A stretch of DNA of 32,806 bases from Phycisphaeraceae bacterium (lineage in GTDB: Bacteria; Planctomycetota; Phycisphaerae; Phycisphaerales; Phycisphaeraceae). Of this stretch, positions 1 to 12,100 are shown in pieces (positions within the stretch are counted from its first letter, which is position 1; each line of letters begins with the position of its first letter). The notes beneath the pieces were generated by a model that had not been told where the DNA came from, did not search any database, and saw only the letters and a program-made list of their open reading frames with translations. Both the position numbers and the translations under genes were made by a program. The stretch covers positions 1 through 32,806 of the forward strand of contig NYZC01000416.1 of NCBI GenBank assembly GCA_002686995.1, written 5' to 3'.

Positions 1-62
1 GCCATCGATACCGAATAGTGTACGACGCGATAGATCCGGTACGCATATGTTGATTTCTGATC

Positions 63-80
63 TCGGCGTTCACTCGCCGA
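63..80 (-). terminator. possible weak hairpin after the giant RHS gene
   Basis: Six-base arms TCGGCG (63-68) and CGCCGA (75-80) pair perfectly around a six-base loop, 29 bases past the stop codon of the giant gene. No run of T follows on the minus strand, so an intrinsic terminator is only a possibility. The remaining bases 1-108 show no gene start that I can support. Confidence 0.25.
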
Positions 81-108
81 ACAAGACAATGAGTGGCCTG
101 ACATTCGC

Positions 109-3100
109 TCAGTCTCCGGTACTTGCCGAGACGATGAAGTCAAACAACTTGCTAGTGATCGAAATCAGAATACCTGCTTGAACATCTCCTAATCTAACTT
201 CAGAACTAAGGATGTAGATCGAATCTAAAAGATTGGCCGATCTGATAACATCGTCTCCAATATCAATATACGTATCGCCAACCTTCTTTCCTACATGTGT
301 TGTCAAATGTTCCCAGAATGCGTTATTACGATCTCTAATCCACTGCGACACCCGTTGAGTTAATGACTGCGCTGCTCCTTTTTCAAGTCCAACATATCCA
401 CTTTGAACCACAAAATTGGCAATCAACACACTCAGAATTTCAGATCGTGTTAAAGGCGGCTCATCGTCTCTCCTCCTTAGTTCATGCTGAAGCACGAATG
501 CTGTTGTGGCAAACACCGCTCTTGATCCAGCGACTCCCACCACATTGATAGCTGGTGCAAGTAGATACCTAATTGCCTTGGATCCAAAGACCCTCACAGC
601 CCACCTGTTCAGGAATAACTTAGAAATAACATGGCGCCCTACACCACCAATAATCGGTCCCCCGATTACGCCGATGGTACCGTTTACCGCCGCGTCAACA
701 GCAATTCTACCGATTGACTTCTCAGCACCGGCGAATGCAATTGACAACGTATCAACAGTCACACTGATCCCGGCAGAGATCAGACCTGCTGTAATAAGCT
801 GACCCTTTATCGAGAAGGGTGCACGACCACTTGGGTCGATCAGGTTGATCGGATCTGCATACGCGTAGATGTACTTCTGAAAGCTCTTCGGATCAACGAT
901 GTTACCAGAAAAGGGATCAACACGGTTGAACCGACCACTCCTGACATCATAGTAGCGATCGCGCAAATAGACGTTCTCAGTAATATGATCGAACTGCTCA
1001 CCTGCAAAGAGAAGACGGGTCCTGAGATCCACCGCATTTGGCCTGCCGTACCCATCAAAATCATAGGCTTGAAGGAATCTACCGGCATCATCGACGACGA
1101 TTCTTGTTGAACCAAGACCATCGACGATGAGCGCAGAGAAATTCATGTCTTCGACACCTGAATCAACCTGCCCAATCACATCCAAACCAATCAGGTACGA
1201 GCGCTCTGGAACGGCGTCGCCATCGTCAACCCTCTCCTCCACCACCTGCGGATGACCCGAGTGATTCTGTCTATCCACGAGATAGAGAACAGTCCGATCG
1301 TCTTCGGATGAAGTGACGCGCTGCTGAACGCGCATCCCGTCAGGATCATAGACATATTCGCTTACCGTGGTCTGCTGATTCCTGGTGATCGTCGCCCTTT
1401 TCAGCCTTCCCCGCACGCCGTATTCGAATTCATGGGTTTCAGGCCCTTCGAGCGTGACGTCGTCGTAAGGGACGCTCTTCGAGGTGACGAACGTCCAGTC
1501 GCCGGCGACGCCGCTGAGTGGATCGGCGTTCGGGCCGTAGGCGTAGGTTGTCGTGCTTGTCGGGTCGTCGAACCAGGGATCGATATTCTGCTCGAAAAGG
1601 AGACGGTCATTCGAATCGTACCGGTACCGGGTTGTCCGATCTACGGTCTGGTAGGGTGAGATGAAGTTCGGCGACTCGACATGTTGCTTCTCGAGACGGT
1701 TGCCGACCAGGTCGTAATAGTAGAAATCGATGTACTGCTCATCGTACGCCGGCCCGTCGCGCCGCTCCTCGATCAGACGTCCCAGGGCATCGTACCGCCA
1801 TTTGATCTCAGTAAACGAATCATCACTGGGACCCGGCGAGCCGCCGTCACGCTGCTCAAGAGCAGTTGCGCGTCGACCATCCGCACGCAGCTTGTAAGCG
1901 TATCGAGCCAGCACGTCGTTATCGCTCAGATCGCCTGGTGTCGCGTCCGGGTGGTAATGCGTCAACACGACCAGACGATCAAACGCGTCGTACTCGTAGT
2001 CGCTGACGATCCCCGACGCGAACGTCAACTTGTCGAGCTTTCCGACGGGATCGTACGCGTACGACGTGGTCTCCGGAGCAGGTAGACCGCTTCCGTCCAC
2101 AATCAGCTCGCCCTGTCGTACATGAGCGTCGACAGCAGTCAGTCGCCCGCGAACATCGTATCGGTAGCGCGTATCCGTCACCGGATGCTGCTCATCATTA
2201 CCCGTGGACATCCTCGCCAATCTGCCGGTAGTACGATCATACTCATATCGGATCGTGCCTTCAGGACTTCGAATGACCGCTTGGCGGCCGTCGACGTCAT
2301 ATTCGAACGACGTGATCCCTCGTCCATCCGCGACCGATTCGATCCGGCCTGCAGCACCGTATGCATATGCGATCGAGTCAGTAGGAGCGTCGACATCCGT
2401 GTTCAGGTCCGGCGAAAAGAACGCTCTGGAGACGATGCGTCCCTGCGGATCATAGACATATCGGGTTACGTTGCCCTCGAAATCGACGGATCGCTCGAGG
2501 CGACCCGCGTCATAGAAATGACGCTCAATCTGACCGAGCGGCAGCCGACGTGCGATGAGCCGGTTCAAATGATCATAGAAGAAGCGTGTTTCGCGCCCCA
2601 GCGGATCCTGGATGAGGGTCTGGTTTCCGGAGGCGTCGTACTCGTACTCATACCTTGGATTCACCAGTGGACCGCGGTTCAAGGGATCCAGGATGGTCCC
2701 AGGTCCGGCCTCCGGCGGCTGCTCGACCGCGGGCAGCACCACCGCCAGCAACTGCCCTGAAATCGGGTCGTATTCATAGGTCGTCTCGAGCCCCATCGGA
2801 TCGATTGCAGCCACTCGCCTGCCCTGCCTGTCGAATACACTGCGCGCAGTGCTCCCATCCGGAAAGATCGTGCGCGTCGGCTGGTCCGACATGTCGTATT
2901 CGGTACGGATCTCTCGACCCATCGGATCGCGAACGAGAACGCGCCGATCGGCGGCATCATATTCGAAGGAGGATGTCAGTTGATCCTCGAGCGTCGTGAG
3001 GTCACCGTCCTCGTCAACAATGGTCCTGGTCAATCGCCCTGCGACGTCGTAGACAGATTGTTCGACCAGGCCGCCTGCATTCCGCCTCAGCCCGGCCCGT

Positions 3101-6100
3101 CCGGCCCCGTCATAGACCGTCCGGCTCGTCGAGATCGGAGTGGGAGCGCTGCTGACGAATCGGGTCCGTTGGAATCCCGCGTTTGACGGATCGTCTTCGA
3201 TCACAATGTCAACATCCGCCAACCGCTGAACCTCGACGACCCGACCGAGTGCATCGTATCGCGTATACGTCCCCACGGGACCCTCAACGGAGCTATCCAG
3301 AGCCGGTTCGATCGCATCCACGGAATGCGTAATTCTACCACTGGCATCATATACGTTGCGTGAGACCGTCACCGGTCGTTCATCGGGATCGATCTCGCCG
3401 CTGTATGTCCTTGTTTCGATTCGCTTGCCACGGACGTCGTGGACGTGCTGAATCGTCGAAATCGTCAAAGCTCCACGTCGCGCGATGACGCGGCTCACCT
3501 GACCGCTGAGATCGTAAACCGTCTCCGTTTCCGCGCCATCCGAGCCGACCGATCTCACCACGCGACCTTGAGGATCGTGATGCGTCTCCGTCATGATCCG
3601 CACTTCAGATCGATGCAGCGATAATGAATTGAATCTTGCTGATGCGTTGATCGTACCCAGTCCGATCTGTCCGTCGTCGACGTCATTCGCGAACCGATGC
3701 GAGACAACGGTCACTTCGCCGGCCACGACACTGACGTCCCGCCCGTCAGCAATGACCGACACCGGATAAGAGGCTGAAAGGTTCAGTGATCCATCGGCGG
3801 ACGCAAGCACCTCGAACGCGCTATTTCGAATGTGCCCGATGCGCCACTGGTCCGCGCCGAAGAATGCACCGGCAATCTTGAAGTCGTCGTCGTCACGGTA
3901 GTCGAAGACGACGAGGGCGTTGGTCCAGTGAGCAGAACTCTCCCGGCTTCCCTCCAGGACCGTCTTGATTTCGAAGCGTGATGACAGCACGGGCACGTCG
4001 AGCAGCGCAATCGAATGCGCATCGCTTCCGGACGGCGTGACCGGACTTGCTTCGAGCCGTCCCTGATTCACCAGCCATTGTCCTGTCCTCAGGACGAATC
4101 CCCCCTTCGAGGTGCCGGCGGAACCAAACACGTCATCATCGAATGACGTAGCGAAATCAGTCGCGGTCCAGGGGTACTCAGCGGTCTGCTGGTTCCCGAG
4201 CGCGTCATACGTGAACCTGCGGACGATGCCGGCTTCGTCTCGGACCTGATCAACAAGGCCTCGATCATCGTATTCGAAAGCACGATCGTTCTGATCCCGC
4301 GCCAGCCGCACGAGGCGATCCGGCCGATCTGGCGCGTATTCGAATCGCGTCACGATTCCTGATGGCTCAGTCGCGCTGACGAGATTACCGTCGGCATTGT
4401 ATTCGCTCCGTGTCGCACGCCCCAGCGGATCAACGACCGTCCTCAGGTCTCCCCGGCTGTCGTAGTCATACGAAATCACTCTTCCCAGCGCATCGATCGA
4501 TTCGGTCAGCCTGCCGTTATCGTAGGAGGATCGGCTCATCCAGTTGAATTGATCCGGTAACCATCGAAACCGGTCATGACCTTCATCATCTGCAATCGTG
4601 AACGGCAGCCCCTGCCCAGTCTGATTGCCCTCAGCATCGAATTCGAATACCGAGATCTGGTACGCAAGCCGGTTGTCCGGCAGCAGGTGATGCTCGATCC
4701 GACGGATCGTGTTGCCTCTTCCATCCTTGACCAGCTCGATCGTCATCGATGTCTCGGACTCGGTGCTGATCGTTTCGATGTATCGTGTTCCGTTCGGATC
4801 ATCCAGGCGGATGATCGGAGGCGAGAATTGAGCGTTGCCCCCCGCCGCATCGGTGACTGCAGTGACACGTCCGCTTGACGAATCAATACTCAGGCGCAGC
4901 GTCTCCACGCCTCGCGCATCGACCACGCCCGTCAGAAAGTGCTCATCATGCTCATGATAGAGATATTTCGTCGTGGCGGGCTCATCGCCACGAGAGGAGA
5001 AGACGATTAGATTGCCGCGGGCATCGTAGTCATATGACAGAGTATGTCGCGCCCGTTCGGATGTGCCGCGCGGATGCTGTGTCCCGACCGGATCGGTGAC
5101 GGCAATGATGCGACCATTTCGATCGCGTTCGATTTCGATCATCGCGACCGTTCTGCCGACGGGATCGATGCTCGAAATTCGACCCGGATCCACTTCGAGT
5201 CGATTGCCCTGTCGATCCCGTACCTCCAGCAGCCTCCCGTTCGCACCATCAAGCTCGAAGCGGGTCCCGTCAGCCTTGGTGACCCTGAAGACGCTGGACA
5301 ATCTCTCCGAAGTGGGGTTGTAGGCAAGCCCGTCCCCGGTCACGTATCCCTGGTCCGTGCGAAACAGGGTCAGATCTTTGTCAACCTGAAGCCTGCTTCG
5401 CACGCCTCGATCAGCAACGAACGCCGGTTGCGCGATGCCGGTAAACCGGTACAGGAGTGAAGCCGCGATCTCCCCTGCAAGCTGCCCCGCGGGCGGGTCG
5501 ACAGGTTCAGGCACGAACGTGAACGTCTCTCGACGACCACCGGGTAGCGTGACGCTGACACGCGTACCATCACGGAAGGGATTGAAGACACCACGTGCTT
5601 CCTGACCGGTCGGTTCAATGTCTGTCGACACGTCGGTCGAAAGTACATGCATCGACCATCCAAACCCGAACGCGCCCTGCCTGTCGCGACTCAACGTGTC
5701 GTAGGTCCGCTGCACCGTGATCGGTATTCCGCCAAGGTCCACCGCGAGATCGGTCATCGAGATCGCGAAATTACCGAGTTTGAGACCCGTGTCGATTTCA
5801 ACCGTGCGACGATGGATCGCCTGGTCTCCGGCTGCATCTGCCGCTTCCACTACCAGCACGTAGGATCCGTTCGCAAGTGACGTCGGATCGATCCGCGCCA
5901 GGATCGAATCGTGGAGAGGTCCGGCATCGGCGTCGTCGACGAGCACCGTGGTTCCGAAGTCACTATTGAGCGTAATCCGCACATGACGAATCTCATCGCC
6001 GAGCGACATCGAATCCGGAATGATGGAGCCGACGACGTCCAGGGGCTCCGTCACGATTGAACCCGGCGCCGGCGCCAGTATTTCGATGGTCGGAGCTGAA

Positions 6101-9100
6101 GGATCGACAGGATCGTACACTTGCAGATCGAATCGGGATTCCCCCGCAAGGCCAGCGCTGTCCGTCGCTCGGGCAACCAGCGTAACAGCCGTCGAGTTGC
6201 TGATATCGAGTCGGGTCGCCCCGGAGGAATCCAGGATCAGCGGATGGCCGTTCGCAGTGAGTTCCAGCGCTCTGATCGCGCCATTGTCGGTGGCCAGGAC
6301 GTAAACGGTGATCGTTGATCCGGCAATTGCGGGTGCTTCGGAGGGCACGACCTCGACTACAGGTGGCTGGTCATCGGTGACGACGATGACATGGAACTGT
6401 CCGACTGTGGAGCGACCGTACCTGTCGTGAACCTTGATTGCGACAAGTCGGCCGGCGTGACCGGTTGGAGTGACGTCCGCGACACCGGGCGTCCACGTGA
6501 GTACGCCCGTCGTTTGATCAATGACCATTTCAGATGGTGCATCGAGCAACCGGTACGCGTACGGCAGCGAATCGACTTCAACCGTATCCGGAGGCCCAAG
6601 GAACACGCTCATGCTTCCGCCGGCGACGGTCGTGATCCGTTCAGGCAGATCGAGGTGCGGCGGATCATCCGCGAGCAATGTGATGTCGAACCTTTGCGTG
6701 AGTCCCGCGCCGCTACTGTCGAGCGCGGTGATCGCAAACGGATACGTCTCGCCGGCGACGACAGAGGAATCGGGCGTCCAGCCCATCCAGCCCGTCACCG
6801 GATCATAGGTAAAATCCCCGGAAGCCCCCATCACCCCAATCGGCCCCTCAATCGTAATCGACAATGGCAACCCCGCCGCATCATCTTCAGCATCGCTCGC
6901 TTCAATCCGATGTTGATACGATCTGCCGATGATGGCGTATGGCGGCGGTTGCGAGTCAATTACCGGCGGAGAATTGAAAGCGGACACGTACAGGAGGTAA
7001 TCCTGATCCTGTCCTGCTCCAAACGGGTCCGCCACCCGCAAAGTAACCTCGTGAATTCCCGGTGTCGGATCAGGCCACTCGACGATCCCGTCTGCAGACA
7101 CACCCATCTGCTCCGATGGCTTTCGGACGAGCGCGTATTGCAGCGTGTCGCCGTCAGGATCGTATGACTTTGCCTTGTAGCGATAGGGTTTCGACACGTG
7201 CCCCAGCGTCACCGGATCGGAATCGAAGCGCGGTCCCACGTTAGCGCCTCTGACATTGATTCGGAGCGCAAGCTCGTTCCGGGCGCCATGGACATCGTGT
7301 ACCACGGCGATGATGGCGTGCACGCCCAGTTGGGCAACCGTCGGGACCCAGGAGATTCGAGCACCTCCTTCGTGTTCGATCGTCATGCCCGCTGGTGCTT
7401 TCGAATCCGACGCGAAGGACCAGAAGATCGGGTCGCCGTCCGGATCGGTGGCAGACAAGTCGGCCTGGTAGAGTCGACCTGCGACGGCGTGCGTCACAGG
7501 TGATGAGAGAATCACCGGTGCCTCGTTGGAAGTCCGATGATCGACATGCACCTGGAAGGCCTGCAGGTCAGTGAGTCGACCGTCCGATACCATGATCGTC
7601 AGATCGTGCTGGCCCAGTTCGCCTGCACCCGGTGTCCAGCGCAGCAGCCCTATCTGCAGGTCGTCTCGTCCCTGCCTCACGATCGGACTGATCGAGACGC
7701 CGATCGGCGTGTCGGGTGCTTCGACGATTTCAAACTGAAGCCGATCGCCGTCCGGATCAATCGCAGTGATTTCGTATAGATACGTGCGATCAATTCCGAT
7801 GCGCGTCCGCGGTGACGACATGATCAGTGGCGGCCGATTCGTGGGCGCATCGGGATCATGAACGTACACATCAAACGTCTGCTCGGCGCTCGCGTTGTGG
7901 GAATCAGTGGCTACGAGACGCAATCTCAAGACCCCTGGTCCCGCAGGAGTCCATTCCAGCGCCGCGCGGTTGGTATCGATCCAGTCGAACGTCATACCCG
8001 ACTGCGGTTCAATCAGTCCGATCTCGATCACGTCTCCGTTGGGATCGTCAATCATGACTTCATAACGATAGAGCTGACCCGCGATTGCACCGAGCTGGTC
8101 GACATGAGGCCGGGACATGAACCGAGGTGGTGCATTCGGCAGTACGACCAGATCGACGAGCTGCTGCGCAACCTGGCCGTCGTCGTCTTCCGCGTTGATC
8201 TGGACGTGAAAGGTACCGGGCGCCGTCGGCGTCCACTCGATCGCACCGGGCGCCGAGTCGCCAATGATCATTCCGTCGGCGGTCGTTTCGGGACCGATCC
8301 AGAGCGACACTTCCCCTCCATCCGGATCGCGTACCGACACGTCGTAGCGATACGGCAGGTCGATCGCGAGCGGTCCTCGCCACGGCTCCGTCTCGAAGAT
8401 CGGTTCACGATGCATTCCGGCTACGAGCACTGTCAAAGTGAAGGACTGCACGGTGCGCCCACCTCGACCATCCTCTGCGACGACGACGACTGAATGATCA
8501 CCGGCCTGAGACGGTGTCGGCGACCATTTCATCAACCGTGATCCGGAATCAACGAACAGTCCGTTCGGCCCCTCCTCGATCTGAAGCAAAACGGCATCGC
8601 CGTCCGGATCGGTCACAGTCATGACGTATTGCCATCCGGCCTCATCGCCGATGATCGTCGTCGTCACCGGCAGCGAAGTGATCACCGGGTTTCTGTTCGA
8701 TCCTGTCGTGCCCTCCTCGACAGTCAGCACGAACGACTGATGATCGACACCTCCCCTGTGGTCGTCCACAGACACGCCAACGACGTATGATCCGGGCTCG
8801 ATCGGGTGCCAGGTCAGGATGCCCAGATCGGCGTCGATGGACATCCCGAGTGAGGTCGAGATCGGATCAAGCTGGTACTTAAGGACGTCGCCATTCGGAT
8901 CCTCGGCCATGACGTAATACGCGAAGATGTCGCCCGGATACACGGCCCGAATCGGTTCCGAAACGATGATCGGCGCTTCGTTGCCGCTCGTAACATGGAC
9001 GCGAAAGGACTGGAGATCGATACCACCCCGATCATCCATGGCTCGTACGATGACGTTGTGCCCGCCCAATTGCCGCTCGTCAGGCATCCAGCGGAGATGA

Positions 9101-12100
9101 CCGCTTTGAGGGTCGATGACCATTCCCGCGGGCCGCATCGGCAGATCGAACTCGATCGGATCGCCGTCGGGATCCTCAATGACGACTTCATATTCGAATC
9201 CCAGGTCCACGACGGCGGCGCGGATCGGCGCACTGGTGATCTCAGGATTGCGGTTCAGGGGGAGCCCGATACCGGCATTGCCGAATTCGACACCGGTAAC
9301 CACCTCGTCCGCGCCGATCAGAATGTCGAAGTGGCTCTGACCTTCGACTTTGACAGGTCGGCCACCGGCTCCTGCCGTCGGCCCTGCATACACGCCCCCT
9401 GCACTCGACTGCACCCACCCGTCCTGATCCTGCTCACGCACGATATAGGAAGTCGGTTCGAGACCGGTCAATCGAAACACACCAGCATTGTCAGTGCGGG
9501 TCGCACGCTCCTCATCATTCAGCTCACCATCACCGTCGGCATCGAGAAATACGGTCCATCCCGCGAGGCCGGGCTCCCATGGCAGCGGCTCGACCGCCGT
9601 CGTTCCCGAAGGTGAAAACGTCACGTGCGCCCAGATCAGGGGACGTTCGGAATCCGACGTCATGGGTAGCGTTTCGACCTGTATGGCCCGCCCGTCCCAG
9701 AACAGGCGATGGAGTCCAGAGTCCTCCTCGAACGTCTTGGTCTGACTCAGCAGCAGATCGCCCGCCATCGAGCGGAACTGATCTCCGGATGCAACGAGCA
9801 GTCGATCGCCTCCGAGGTCCGCGCCGAACAGGTGACGCCCCGATTCCAGTTCAGAAGGCACCAGATCGATGTCACGTACGGGGACATCGAGGTCGAATAC
9901 GAGCGGCGATTCGACCCCATCGATATCGAACGCGTACAACTCGGTACCGGCGCCCGTGACGATCCTTCCGGACAGCGGGCCGTATCGATCGACATCAGCA
10001 GGAACCAGGACGACACCGGACATCAGTCCGACCAGCGGATCCACTGCCACCGCCGCAACGAGCGTGGCCTGTCCCTGCGAATTGATACGCCACACCTCAC
10101 CGTTCGAAGTCGCTGCAATGAGATCTCCGCCGAGTAGTCCCGTCCGATCGAAGTGCAGCCCTGCGTAGAGCGCGTCACTTTCTGGACCGAGATCCACCCA
10201 AGGGGTGATCACGGTTTCGCCGCCGTCCGTCACCCGCAGGATTCGCCCGGAATCGCCAATCCCCATGAACAGGTCGCCAGGAACGAATCCTCCGGGGTGA
10301 TCGGTCGGCACGGACTCGATGCTCGAATAGGCACGCGAACCCAACACCGTCGCGACAATTCTGTCCGTACCGTCGGAAGCAATGGATCGGATGTCGAACC
10401 CGTTCGAGGAATCAGATGCCGTGCTGAACACGATCGAATCCGACGGTGCATGGTGTGCCACACCGATCGGCTGATCGACCGTTCCTCCGGCGTCGCGCAA
10501 CGTAATCCAGGGTGTCTCGCTCGGACCAGGCATTGGGAGTTCCGGCCGATACCGATTTCGGATCCCATCCCGATTGACGTCTTCGAACTTGCGCCCTTCG
10601 ATCGTCCCGTGAACCACGTCATCGACCTCGACGGAAAAGGACTGCTGATCGAAGCCGCCACGTTCGTCCTCCACGCGCAATACCACGTCCTGCATCGAAC
10701 CGGACTCGATGTTCGCCGGAACCTTCCAGGTGATCTCACCCGACCCGGAATCAAGCATCATGGCCCCTGGCCCGTCCACGAGCACATAAGTGAGTGGCTC
10801 GTCATCATCCGGATCAACTGCATCTGCGTCGTATCGGTAGATACTCAGCGGCATCATCGTGATGTCGCTGAACTCGACTGACTGGGAATGCGCAAACAGC
10901 CCGAAGCGTAGAGGCCCGGAATTCCGAGCGGCACCGTCTGTCGCGAAGTCCTGCAACCAGGTGACGCCACCGGCGTCGGTGATCGAGATCGAGAATCGCG
11001 AACCGAGCCATTCGATCGCGAACCGATAGTCGTGATTCGGCTCCCAGGGAACATCGTTCCGTGCAAGGACGACGACCCCGTCAGAAGGATCAGAGTGGTC
11101 AAAGGCCGAATTCGCCACGGGTCCGGAAGCGTCGAATCGCGTCACGGTCATTCCCCGTTCGAACGCTTCCGTGCCCGAAAGCACGGGATTCGCAACGGAC
11201 GTACTTCTCACCCAGTCGAACAGGTAGAAACGACGCGGATCCTCATAACCGAACACGACGCCGATCGAATCGTCACCAGACGTGCTGTCCGCTCGGAACG
11301 TTCCCGAGAATCGAAACGCGTCGTCGGCAGCGTTCTGAGGAGCAAGCCAGATCGAAGGTCCGCTGAAGTCATGCGCCTGCACTACGGAAGTGCCATCTTC
11401 CGCAACGTTCCAGAGTCCCGGGACGTCGTAGTCGACCGAGCGCCATCCGTCCGGGAATCCGCTCCGAAGGAGCATGGAAGTCGTTTCCTCCCGAACGGGC
11501 TCGACTTGTGTCGGCGGCGAGGACGTGAACAACGGATCGCCATTCGCCTCCTGGACAATCACGATCGCTTCGTATCGATCCTCCGCTTGTCCACCACGGC
11601 CATCGGTCACGGATACGTGGATGACGTGCCTCGCATCATCAGAATGCAGATGATGACGTGTCGGAATCCATGTGATGGCGCCCGACTCGGCATCGACAGC
11701 AAGCCCCTCAGGTCCCTCGACGAGTCCGAACAACAGTGCATCGCCATCCGGATCGACGGCCTCGATCCGATCCTCGAAACGGTCGCCGACGACCGTATGG
11801 GTAATCGGCACGGACGTGATGCGCGGAGGACGATTCGGCGCGAAGGACTCTACCCTGATCGAGAACGTCTGAACGTCGTCGCCCCCGAAGTCGTCGCGAA
11901 CGCGCAGTGTGATCGGGTAGACGCCTGCCTCGGACGGCATCCACTCAAGGCGGCCGGTCAGGCGATCGACTGACATGCCATCCGGGGCCGACTCCACCTC
12001 AAACGTCAGCGCATCTTCGTCGGGATCAGTCGCAATCGGATCGTAGGCGTAATCCATGCCCACCAGGGCACTGATCCGAGGACGAGTCGTAATGACCGGT

